Below are positions 34,977 through 41,307 of a DNA stretch of 41,307 nt, piece by piece; position 1 is the stretch's first letter, and each line of letters begins with the position of its first letter. The DNA lies in contig DBXT01000044.1 of the NCBI GenBank assembly GCA_002309615.1, positions 10,180 to 51,486 on the forward strand, read 5' to 3'. The stretch comes from Bacteroidales bacterium UBA1205 (GTDB taxonomy: Bacteria > Bacteroidota > Bacteroidia > Bacteroidales > WCHB1-69). Both the position numbers and the translations under genes were made by a program. The notes under the pieces are model-generated. The model saw only the letters and a list, made by a program, of their open reading frames with translations. It was not told the origin of the DNA and ran no database searches.

Positions 34977-36437
34977 ATGAAAAAAGGAATATTAACATTC
35001 GCAATTATAATAGCAGTGATTGCTGCCAACGCTCAAAACGAACGTGATGCATATCGTTATTCACAAGACGGCACTTTCGGTACGGCTCGTTATATGTCTC
35101 TTGCCGGCTCCATGGGAGCTTTCGGTGCCGATTTTTCTCTGCTGTCGCAGTCTAACCCTGCCGCAATAGGTCTGTACAAACGGTCTGAATTTACATTCAC
35201 ACCCACCATACACTACAAAAAAACAGCTTCCGACTATAACGGCACGTCTTCTTATGCCAACAAATACCGTTTTACCATGGACAATTTGGGCATGGTGTTC
35301 GCTTTTAATATTCACAACAACACCAAATGGAAAATGGCCCAATTTGCTACCGGCTACGTGCACACAAGCGATTACAACGGCATGTCATTGGTAAGAGGTA
35401 ACAACAACAACAACGGTATCACCTCCTCTTTTATAGACTATTTGGCACCTTTGGTAAACGGTAGAGAATATTCCTCTTTGGGCATGGGAAACACCTTGGC
35501 CGATAAAATATATTATCACTGGCTGATAGACACCATTCCCGGATATTCGGACCAATACACCAGTTTGGTGGATGACGAAATGTATCAAAAACAAACCCAA
35601 ACCACCAAAGGTTACAAAGGTGAATATATATTCTCCGGCGGAGCCAATTACAACGACCAATTATATATTGGTCTTACCTTGGGTATTCCGTTCTTCTCCT
35701 ATACTTCCAACAGAATATATTCCGAAGGAGAAAACACCCATTACGACTCCCTTGTTTTTTCAGACTATTATAAAGAAAACGGTTCGGGTGTTAATTTAAA
35801 ACTCGGTTTGATATATCAACCGCTATCGTTTATGCGTATAGGTGTAGGATTCCACACACCTTCGTTCTACAACAAGGTAAAATCCAACTACCAACAAATT
35901 TTAAGCATGTATCATGTAGAAAATGTTGATTCCGTCAATTATGAATTCACCTATGCCGACGGATATTTTAACTACACCCTCATCACCCCGTACAAAATCA
36001 TGGCAAATGTAGGGTTTATGTTCAAAAATTGGGGATTCGTGAATGTGGACTACGAAATGACAGATTATTCTACCATGCAATTGCAAGCCGATGTCAACGA
36101 TTACGACTTTGAGATGGAAAACAATAATATAAAATCCTATTACAAAGCCACCCACACCATTAGAGTAGGCACCGAATTCAACGTAAATCCGCTATCCTTC
36201 CGTTTGGGCTATGCCTACATGACCAACCCCTATACACAAGAAATAAATATAGACGGCAGCCGACACACCATATCGGGCGGCATAGGGTTTAAATCCAAAA
36301 ATTTCTTTATGGATTTTGCCTACGCATACCGGATATACAACGACCAAAACAAATTCTACAATGCTGAAAAGTTGAGCAATTTCCAACAAAATATGAAACA
36401 TCAAACTTTCACGCTTACCATAGGATTTAAATTATAA
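34977..36437 (+). CDS. FadL/OmpP1-type outer membrane transport protein
   Basis: 486 residues. The frame opens at 34947 but the ATG at 34977 begins the signal peptide (MKKGILTFAIIIAVIAANAQ). The mature protein starts DAYRYSQDGTFGTARYMSLAGSMGAFG-like sequence with the following SQSNPAAIGLYKRSEFTF, the N-terminal pattern of Bacteroidota FadL/TodX-type barrels, in which small hydrophobic substrates enter. Alternating aromatic strands run through the rest (IGLTLGIPFFSYTSN, MRIGVGFHTPSFYN), and the last strand ends TFTLTIGFKL, typical for barrel insertion. The upstream lipoprotein gene is probably cotranscribed and could be its surface partner. A terminator follows 17 bp downstream. Confidence 0.85.
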   Translation: MKKGILTFAIIIAVIAANAQNERDAYRYSQDGTFGTARYMSLAGSMGAFGADFSLLSQSNPAAIGLYKRSEFTFTPTIHYKKTASDYNGTSSYANKYRFTMDNLGMVFAFNIHNNTKWKMAQFATGYVHTSDYNGMSLVRGNNNNNGITSSFIDYLAPLVNGREYSSLGMGNTLADKIYYHWLIDTIPGYSDQYTSLVDDEMYQKQTQTTKGYKGEYIFSGGANYNDQLYIGLTLGIPFFSYTSNRIYSEGENTHYDSLVFSDYYKENGSGVNLKLGLIYQPLSFMRIGVGFHTPSFYNKVKSNYQQILSMYHVENVDSVNYEFTYADGYFNYTLITPYKIMANVGFMFKNWGFVNVDYEMTDYSTMQLQADVNDYDFEMENNNIKSYYKATHTIRVGTEFNVNPLSFRLGYAYMTNPYTQEINIDGSRHTISGGIGFKSKNFFMDFAYAYRIYNDQNKFYNAEKLSNFQQNMKHQTFTLTIGFKL

Positions 36438-36454
36438 TTACATTTTTTCCGATT

Positions 36455-36488
36455 AAAACCAAACCGCCATAAGGCGGTTTGGTTTTTT
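36455..36488 (+). terminator. Strong intrinsic terminator of the lipoprotein/FadL operon
   Basis: Stem AAAACCAAACCGCC/GGCGGTTTGGTTTT with an ATAA loop, running straight into a T-tract that ends at 36488-36489. It abuts the first ATG of the cyclo-ligase frame at 36490. Confidence 0.88.
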
Positions 36489-36510
36489 TATGAAACTTTT
36501 GACAATAAAT

Positions 36511-37038
36511 ATGGACAAACAAGAACTGCGGAAACATATCAAACAACTAAAAAAACAATATGACAAAACATGGTTGGACAACACCTCCATGCAGATAATG
36601 CATTTGTTGGAACAAAACAAAAGTTTTGTACTATCACACAATGTCATGCTCTATTATGCCCTGCCCGACGAAGTGCAGACAGCCGCATTTATCAACAAAT
36701 GGAGATACCAAAAACGGATTATACTGCCTACCGTTGTAGGAGATGATATCATTCCCGTTGAACTTGCCGACAACACCGCTTTCGCCGAAGGCGATTTCCA
36801 TATTCTTGAACCTCGAAACAAACCCTATGACGGAAATTTTGATTTGATAGTTGTCCCCGGTGTCGCCTTTGACAAACAAGGCAACCGCTTGGGCAGGGGT
36901 AGAGGTTATTACGACCGTTTTTTAAGTCTACACCCGCAAGTAAAACGCATAGGTATCTGCTACCCCTTTCAAGTAATGGAACAAGTGCCTGTAGAAGCTA
37001 ACGACATACGCATGGATGAAATTATCAGCATATTTTAA
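36511..37038 (+). CDS. 5-formyltetrahydrofolate cyclo-ligase
   Basis: 175 residues (182 if the ATG at 36490 is used). It converts 5-formyl-THF to 5,10-methenyl-THF with ATP. The C-terminal ATP/folate segment is clear: IVVPGVAFDKQGNRLGRGRGYYDRFL (given here as IVVPGVAFD, then GRGRGYYDRFL), and the N-terminal KQELRKHIKQ helix is as in relatives, which supports the Met at 36511 as start. The earlier ATG at 36490 follows directly on the terminator T-tract, so it would need a leaderless transcript. It is the last ordinary gene before the repeat-rich region. Confidence 0.9.
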   Translation: MDKQELRKHIKQLKKQYDKTWLDNTSMQIMHLLEQNKSFVLSHNVMLYYALPDEVQTAAFINKWRYQKRIILPTVVGDDIIPVELADNTAFAEGDFHILEPRNKPYDGNFDLIVVPGVAFDKQGNRLGRGRGYYDRFLSLHPQVKRIGICYPFQVMEQVPVEANDIRMDEIISIF

Positions 37039-37439
37039 ATACACCGCTAAACTGCTGATATGAACAACAAAAAAAAACCACAAAACAAATAAAGATAGCC
37101 CAAGGCGTTGCCTTTGGGCTATAGCATGCTGCCCCTTCGGGGCGACGCCCTGCAACGCCCTGAAAGGGCGGTAATCTATCACCCTCGGACAGCGTCCGAG
37201 GCATTTGCGACAATTCGCAACATCCGCCCTGAAGGGGTAGTACCACCATAAGGAAAAGTATTTGCAATTGCTATCTGACAGCGAGGTGCCGAAAAAATAC
37301 CACGACCAAATCATTAGCGTTTATAGCTCCGGTGCCTCCCGAGAAGAAGCAAACATTTAAATTGGCAATTTGTATGCATAGGCGTTACCGCCCATTCTCT
37401 AGACAAATGTTCATAATGCGATATATTTCAGCACAATAA
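37039..37439. other. Intergenic stretch holding repeat R1 and a coding-like tail
   Basis: 401 bp without an intact gene. It contains repeat copy R1 (37096-37298). Immediately beyond the repeat the plus-strand frame 37241-37360 continues without a start codon as LSDSEVPKKYHDQI, VYSSGASREEANI and a TAA. It looks like a truncated protein end, but no family can be named. The remaining 79 bp show nothing recognisable. Confidence 0.5.
37096..37298 (+). repeat. GC-rich structured repeat, copy R1
   Basis: First of four copies. It runs from TAGCCCAAGG to GTGCCGAAAAAAT. Hairpins in order: TAGCCCAAGGC paired with GCCTTTGGGCTA; GCCCC-TTC-GGGGC; CGCCCT-GAA-AGGGCG; CCTCGGAC-AGC-GTCCGAGG; TTGCGA/TCGCAA; then a shorter CGCCCTGAAGGGG-type arm. 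It is more diverged than R2 and R3 and shares neither their upstream nor their downstream flanks. It lies between the cyclo-ligase and the AAA gene. Confidence 0.88.
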
Positions 37440-38642
37440 TTAGCTCAACAACCAGTCAATCACATTGATTTTATGTATGCCGTCAATATTACTATTGTCA
37501 AAATCCATAGTGAGCAGGTATTTAGGATAGGCATCGCGAATCTTTTTTAATGACGAGATTTCCCTATTTAGTGTTTTTTCGTCATTAACAGTATATGCCA
37601 CTTGATAGTATTCTTTTTGTCCGTCATATTTTTGCACTACAAAATCCACTTCGCCGTTATCGGTTCTTCCTACATACACCTCTCCACCTCGCGACAAAAG
37701 CTCGAAGTAAACCACATTTTCCAATTTGTGCCCTAAATCAGCATCATACGCATTAGTTTGCAATATATTTTTAAGTCCCAAATCCACTACATAATATTTA
37801 TAACTGCTTTGAAGCAGACGTTTTCCCTTTATATTGTATAATTTTACAGGGTATATCAAATATGATTCCGAAAAATATTGCAAATACTTCAATACCGTAT
37901 TATGAGACAGTTTTTCAGTTGTGGTCTTGCGAAGCTCATCAGTAATATTGTTTGGTGATACAACACTCCCCACACTATCAAAGATGAAGGTCAGCACTTG
38001 TTTAAGGGTATCAAATTTTCTTAGATGGTTACGCTTCACAATGTCTTTCACTACAACCGATTCGTAAAGTGACTTTAGGTATTCGTTTGCCATCTCCGGT
38101 GCGGTTTGCGACAGATTGACAACTTCAGGAAAAGAGGATGAATTCATATATTGGCGAAACAATCTGTCAGTATTTCCATCATCAGAGAAATAGAGCATAT
38201 ACTCTGAAAACGAAAAAGGTCGGAGGTTGATGGCTATATACCGTCCTGAAAGCAGTGTACCCAATTCGCTTGAAAGCAGGTATGCATTTGACCCTGTAAT
38301 ATACAAATCCACATTGGACTTAACATACAAAGCATCCACAAGTCTTTCAAACTGTGGAACCATCTGCACTTCATCTAAAAAAACATAGTTCATTCGGTCC
38401 TTAGAGAGTTTGTTCACAATAAAGTCATAGACTTCTTCCCACGATAAGAGTGTCTGATTTTCACGTTCCTCAAAGTTTAGTGCAATGATATATTTTTCAG
38501 CCACACCCGTATTTTTTAACCAATCTTGGAACATTTGCATAAGTGTTGACTTTCCGCAACGGCGTATGCCTGTAACCACCTTTATAATATGCCGGTCTCG
38601 CAGTGTAATGAGTTTTGACAGATATCTTTTCCTTTCAACCAT
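37440..38642 (-). CDS. AAA_14/DUF4143 ATPase
   Basis: 400 residues. Walker A GIRRCGKST (25-33) and Walker B YVFLDEVQ (D90, E91) belong to the AAA_14 group. Sensor-like TGSNAYLLSSELGTLLSGR follows. The C-terminal DUF4143 part has a winged-helix-like segment (about 205-262) and a nuclease-like segment with LENVVYFELL, EVDFV (D333) and YQVAY (Q347), as in the PD-(D/E)xK-like fold. This family is found in many copies in Bacteroidota and archaea; its function is not known, though ATP-dependent DNA or nucleotide-related roles are suggested. The gene is bounded by repeat R1 downstream and R2 upstream, and its promoter is covered by a 10-bp inverted repeat. Confidence 0.9.
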   Translation of the reverse strand: MVERKRYLSKLITLRDRHIIKVVTGIRRCGKSTLMQMFQDWLKNTGVAEKYIIALNFEERENQTLLSWEEVYDFIVNKLSKDRMNYVFLDEVQMVPQFERLVDALYVKSNVDLYITGSNAYLLSSELGTLLSGRYIAINLRPFSFSEYMLYFSDDGNTDRLFRQYMNSSSFPEVVNLSQTAPEMANEYLKSLYESVVVKDIVKRNHLRKFDTLKQVLTFIFDSVGSVVSPNNITDELRKTTTEKLSHNTVLKYLQYFSESYLIYPVKLYNIKGKRLLQSSYKYYVVDLGLKNILQTNAYDADLGHKLENVVYFELLSRGGEVYVGRTDNGEVDFVVQKYDGQKEYYQVAYTVNDEKTLNREISSLKKIRDAYPKYLLTMDFDNSNIDGIHKINVIDWLLS

Positions 38643-38658
38643 ACAGATAAAATTTTTG

Positions 38659-38666
38659 CAAAGATA
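38659..38666 (-). promoter_or_regulatory. -7 promoter element of the AAA/DUF4143 gene
   Basis: Minus strand TATCTTTG, 17 bp upstream of the start at 38642. Confidence 0.6.
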
Positions 38667-38674
38667 TAAAAAAA

Positions 38675-38714
38675 TACTGACGAAAATTAATGAAAATAAT
38701 AAAATTCGTCAGTA
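38675..38714. promoter_or_regulatory. Perfect 10-bp inverted repeat over the AAA gene promoter
   Basis: TACTGACGAA (38675-38684) and TTCGTCAGTA (38705-38714) are perfect inverted arms 20 bp apart, centred where the -33 region would lie upstream of the -7 element at 38659. This is a good operator candidate. A cruciform or attachment role is possible. Confidence 0.6.
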
Positions 38715-38880
38715 CAAACATAATTCATTTTAAAAAAATAGTGAATATCAATATTTTAAAAAATATTTGAGATTACATCATTTATAGAATCTTCTACATT
38801 TTGAATTATTTGCACTATTCTGTCTATTCATTGATGGTTGGCAACGATATTGCTAACTTATTGGTATGTTGCCGTTACCA

Positions 38881-39179
38881 TAGCCCAAGGCGTTGCCGTT
38901 GGGCTATAGCATGCTGCCCCTTCGGGGCGACGCCCTGCAACGCCCTGAAAGGGCGGTAATCTATCACCCTCGGACAGCGTCCGAGGCATTTGCAACAATT
39001 CGCAATATCCGCCCCGAAGGGGCAGCACCACCGTATGGAAAAGTATATGCACTTACTATCTGATAGCAACGTGCCGAAAAAATCTCTATAACTGAATTTT
39101 TGTGTGGTTATTTCCATTTCGGAAACTGCCATTGCTCTCCTCGGGCAACTGATATATGAATTGGATTTCGTTCATTATA
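38881..39179 (+). repeat. Structured repeat, copy R2 with tail
   Basis: Core 38881-39083 followed by a ~96-bp tail. By eye it differs from R3 at about 14 positions in 300. The 13 bases before it (GTTGCCGTTACCA) also precede R4. The hairpins of R1 are kept, with an AGC loop in CCTCGGAC/GTCCGAGG. The minus-strand tail encodes a 29-codon frame (39086-39175). Confidence 0.9.
39086..39175 (-). other. 29-codon frame in the R2 tail, possible gene fragment
   Basis: The frame starts MNEIQFIYQLPEES, ends TKIQL and a stop, and is repeated in the R3 tail. The R4 flank encodes INDIQFILYQLPDN without a start. The opening resembles my recollection of N-termini of RhuM-family proteins, but no alignment was possible and the rest does not match. 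Confidence 0.3.
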
Positions 39180-39222
39180 ATTTTGTTGGAATATTTCGCT
39201 ATCACGTGTGTTGACGTTTCCA

Positions 39223-39523
39223 TAGCCCAAGGCGTTGCCGTTGGGCTATAGCATGCTGCCCCTTCGGGGCGACTGCCCGGCAACGCCCTGAAAGGGCGGT
39301 GATCTATCACCCTCGGACAACGTCCGAGGCATTTGCAACAATTCGCAATATCCGCCCCGAAGGGGCAGCACCACCGTATGGAAAAGTATATGCAGTTGCT
39401 ATTTAATAGCGACGTGCCGAAAAAAATCTCTATAACTGAATTATCGTGTGGTTATTTCCATTTCGGAAACTGCCCTTGCTCTCCTCGGGCAATTGATATA
39501 TGAATTGGATTTCGTTCATTATA
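39223..39523 (+). repeat. Structured repeat, copy R3 with tail
   Basis: Second unit of a 342-bp tandem duplication with R2. The core is 39223-39427. Its tail ends 8 bp before the AlbA_2 stop at 39531. The interval 39141-39222 between the tail of R2 and the core of R3 is shared with the flank of R4 (41141-41224). Confidence 0.9.
39430..39519 (-). other. 29-codon frame in the R3 tail, second copy
   Basis: The copy in R3 encodes MNEIQFIYQLPEES followed by KGSFRNGNNHTIIQL and a stop. It differs from the R2 copy by N-to-K and K-to-I changes plus silent changes, and keeps start and stop. Confidence 0.3.
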
Positions 39524-39530
39524 TCCAGTT

Positions 39531-40949
39531 TTAATCTATTATATTTTCACTGCCATTTGATGCAGGTGTAACTTCCCAATGACCTGTTTTGTCAGAACCG
39601 ATACGTTGGATTAGCCCTAACTGTTTGAGTATCGCCAATTCTCGATAGATAGTTCTTTCAGACAAGTTGAGTTTGGAAATGATTTCTTTAGTGGTAAGTC
39701 CTTTTTTTACACTGCCATTTACACTGCCATTTTTGTTGGCAGCATCTTTAACTAAATTCAGTATATCCAACTGTCTTTTAGTAGGTTCAATCTGATTTAC
39801 ACTGCCAAAATTATCATTTTCATTGCCAAAAACAATTTCATGGTAAGGGTTGTTGATAGTTTTCTGTGAGTGAAATGGTATTGAGGTGCGAATGAAATTA
39901 GTAGAAAAAGAAAAAATGTTCTTGAGAGAATAGACTTTCCCGATTCGTTTCATTCCCGAACCAAGAGATTCCACAAGATCCACATCACGAAACACACGCA
40001 TAAGTTCTTTGTTTCGTGGTGAACTCACTCCACTGAAGAACTCTTCTTGTGTCATATCTATTGGCAGACGACCTGCAGAAGTGATTTCAATACGATCGGA
40101 AAATATCTCGAATTTTGGCGGCACTTCATTGGTATAATAATCGTTATGTACAATGGCATTTATAACAATTTCACGTATAGCTCGCTCATCCCACAACGGA
40201 GAGTCTATACGATGTTTGTAGGTGATCCTGCTACTGACGTTGTTTTCCACTTTAAGTTTGTCAAGAACTTGATCTGTGGCTTTGAGCAGAGAGCAAAAAC
40301 CGAGTTCGTTGTTGGCAATCAGAATGTCTCTATCGGTGCCTGCATATTTGGCGACCTTGATTGAGGTGCTATTTTCGTCGGCAAGCAGGTAGGCTACATA
40401 GTTCGGCTCATCGGCATCGGTGAGCAAATCAAGGGTTTCCATAAAATGCTCATTAAGCGATAGACCTTTACTTTCGTAATAAATATGTAACTGACGGAAT
40501 GTTAGATTTTTTCGTGGAGAACGAATATTTCGGAGTGTATTACGCACACGATGGGCGTAAAGGTCATCAATCATAGCCGTCGTCATAGGTTCGGCAGCTG
40601 TGCCGACACGAATAAAACATCCTTTTTCAGACATTCCATACTTGGCTTTACAATAAGGTTTCTCGCTGCCGGACGAGACGAATATTTTAATAACAGGCAC
40701 TTCTTCAACATACTCTACTGTTACATCAAACAGTCCCATTGGCGAAGGAGAGATACCTGCCTTGATACGGTCTTTTATCCTAAGCATTACATCATCAATA
40801 TCTTTCACGCCAATAGGTTTTCCTTTATCATCAATGCCGATATAGATAATCCCACCCTCGCGGTAATTGAGAAAGGCCACCACCTCTTTTTCAATATCAA
40901 GTTCTTTTGTCAGTTCCCGCTTGAATTCTATGCGATTATTTTCTATCAT
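39531..40949 (-). CDS. AlbA_2 (Schlafen-like) / HATPase_c_4 regulator with C-terminal winged helix
   Basis: 472 residues. The AlbA_2-type domain at residues 1 to about 120 has RIEFKRELT and AFLNYREGGIIYIGIDDKG. A GHKL-type ATPase region near 250-345 has ERAIREIVINAIVHNDYY and the ELMRVFRDVDLVESLGSGMKRI motif of the COG2865 group. A winged helix lies near 410-460 (TTKEIISKLNLSERTIYREL). Such proteins are often encoded as accessory transcriptional regulators. A 12-bp minisatellite (TTTACACTGCCA at 39706-39717, 39718-39729 and 39796-39807) encodes Asn-Gly-Ser-Val linkers. The gene is bounded by R3 downstream and R4 upstream. Function is unproven. Confidence 0.88.
   Translation of the reverse strand: MIENNRIEFKRELTKELDIEKEVVAFLNYREGGIIYIGIDDKGKPIGVKDIDDVMLRIKDRIKAGISPSPMGLFDVTVEYVEEVPVIKIFVSSGSEKPYCKAKYGMSEKGCFIRVGTAAEPMTTAMIDDLYAHRVRNTLRNIRSPRKNLTFRQLHIYYESKGLSLNEHFMETLDLLTDADEPNYVAYLLADENSTSIKVAKYAGTDRDILIANNELGFCSLLKATDQVLDKLKVENNVSSRITYKHRIDSPLWDERAIREIVINAIVHNDYYTNEVPPKFEIFSDRIEITSAGRLPIDMTQEEFFSGVSSPRNKELMRVFRDVDLVESLGSGMKRIGKVYSLKNIFSFSTNFIRTSIPFHSQKTINNPYHEIVFGNENDNFGSVNQIEPTKRQLDILNLVKDAANKNGSVNGSVKKGLTTKEIISKLNLSERTIYRELAILKQLGLIQRIGSDKTGHWEVTPASNGSENIID
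39706..39807 (-). repeat. 12-bp coding minisatellite in the AlbA_2 gene
   Basis: TTTACACTGCCA occurs twice in tandem (39706-39729) and again at 39796-39807. It encodes Gly-Ser-Val-Asn repeats (NGSVNGSV) in the linker before the winged helix, and the C-terminal ASNGSEN keeps a similar CACTGCCAT segment. Confidence 0.7.
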
Positions 40950-41039
40950 ATTGTTTTTCAGTTACTATATTAGTGTACTATATGTGCCTGCAGTTTTTTC
41001 CGCTGTGCCATGTCCTGATTTATCTATGGTATGAATTTG

Positions 41040-41047
41040 CAAAAATA
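41040..41047 (-). promoter_or_regulatory. Possible -7 promoter element of the AlbA_2 gene
   Basis: Minus strand TATTTTTG (TAnnTTTG), about 90 bp upstream of the start at 40949. Confidence 0.35.
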
Positions 41048-41224
41048 TCATTTTTTCCATTGTTGAGTCCTTTTTTTGTCATTTTTTTCATTTACAACCG
41101 AAAAATCAATAAATACAACCTTGCTTCGTTGTTTACATTATCGGGCAACTGGTATAATATGAATTGGATATCGTTTATAATAATTTGGTTGAATACTTTG
41201 CTATCACTTGTGTTGCCGTTACCA

Positions 41225-41307
41225 CAGCCCAAGGCGTTGCCGTTGGGCTATAGCATGCTGCCCCTTCGGGGACGCACCGCACTGCAACGCCCTGAAAGGG
41301 CGGTAAT
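41225..41307 (+). repeat. Structured repeat, copy R4, truncated by the window
   Basis: It begins CAGCCCAAGG and keeps the first two hairpins and CGCCCTGAAAGGGCGGTAAT. The segment between the second and third hairpins differs from R2 (GACGCACCGCACTG). The upstream 84 bp are similar to the R2/R3 junction. Confidence 0.85.

Larger units (their letters stand above)
38643..39530. other. Intergenic region between the two accessory genes
   Basis: 888 bp. From left to right: AAA promoter and inverted repeat, about 150 bp of AT-rich DNA with no features seen, then tandem repeats R2 and R3 up to 8 bp before the stop of the AlbA_2 gene. Confidence 0.7.
40950..41307. other. Intergenic stretch with R4 at the window edge
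   Basis: 358 bp. It holds a likely -7 element (40-47 of 41.0 kb), about 90 bp of T-rich DNA where I see nothing, a flank (41141-41224) shared with the R2/R3 junction, and the start of R4. Confidence 0.6.

Noticed and set aside
37300..37360. IS256-type transposase fragment (YHDQIISVYSSGAS)
   Set aside because: The likeness to a transposase segment is short and from memory; inverted ends and catalytic residues are absent.
36928..39310. Minus-strand frames through the repeats (for example 36928-37314, 38875-39132, 39086-39310) ending in RPFRALQGVAPKG-like or GRRPEGAACYSP-like peptides
   Set aside because: They are translations of the structured repeat and its flanks; start and stop positions differ among copies and hairpins explain the conservation. 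The short MNEIQFIYQL frame is kept as a separate observation.
38881..41307. CRISPR array
   Set aside because: The repeats are about 200 bp, unequally spaced and separated by genes; no spacer pattern.

Overview
The window looks like chromosomal DNA from an anaerobic member of the Bacteroidota, probably Bacteroidales. The evidence is: AT-rich DNA with few Shine-Dalgarno sequences; at least ten copies of the Bacteroidota -7 promoter element TAnnTTTG in front of genes; a secreted protein with a C-terminal type IX secretion (T9SS) sorting domain; Bacteroidota-type families (DUF4199, short IorA, GH3-serine hydrolase fusion); and anaerobic metabolism genes (iorAB for indolepyruvate:ferredoxin oxidoreductase, hydE for [FeFe]-hydrogenase maturation). 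No species can be named from the sequence alone.

Layout. Positions 1-27 are the 3' end of a tRNA. From 108 to about 10.2 kb come a very large NtrY-like sensor kinase, a MATE exporter, the iorAB operon, a small heat-shock protein and a secreted TPR protein. From 10.3 to 18 kb come a membrane transglutaminase-like protein, rlmB overlapped by a GH5-like lipoprotein, then on the minus strand the operon pyrE - SRPBCC protein - a PHP/GT39 fusion, and a divergent Nudix gene. From 18 to 26.5 kb come a small lipoprotein, a NagZ-like GH3/serine hydrolase fusion (wall recycling), a minus-strand envelope operon (fabG, DUF4199, GT2, GT4) and hydE-yraN. From 26.7 to 30.3 kb come a T9SS-exported transglutaminase-like protein and an OppC-type permease. 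A 510-bp hairpin-rich spacer follows. From 30.8 to 37 kb come exonuclease III, proS, an unusual Tyr/Trp/His/Ser/Asn-rich lipoprotein with a FadL-type outer-membrane protein, and 5-formyltetrahydrofolate cyclo-ligase.

The last 4.2 kb differs in character. Four copies of a GC-rich, hairpin-studded repeat of about 200 bp, all in one orientation, alternate with two minus-strand accessory genes: an AAA/DUF4143 ATPase, and an AlbA_2 (Schlafen-like)/HATPase regulator. Two copies form a 342-bp tandem duplication that also carries a 29-codon reading frame. Each accessory gene has a repeat on both sides, so the arrangement resembles a repeat-bounded cassette array. This is the strongest candidate in the window for something undescribed; whether it moves is inference.

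The genes before 37 kb are mostly housekeeping or envelope functions in short operons with start-to-stop gaps of 3-10 bp. Unexplained regulatory structures include a 20-bp-phased direct repeat before hsp20, a 10-bp perfect inverted repeat over the promoter of the AAA gene, a 15-bp direct repeat before the T9SS gene, and a terminator directly abutting the cyclo-ligase start.
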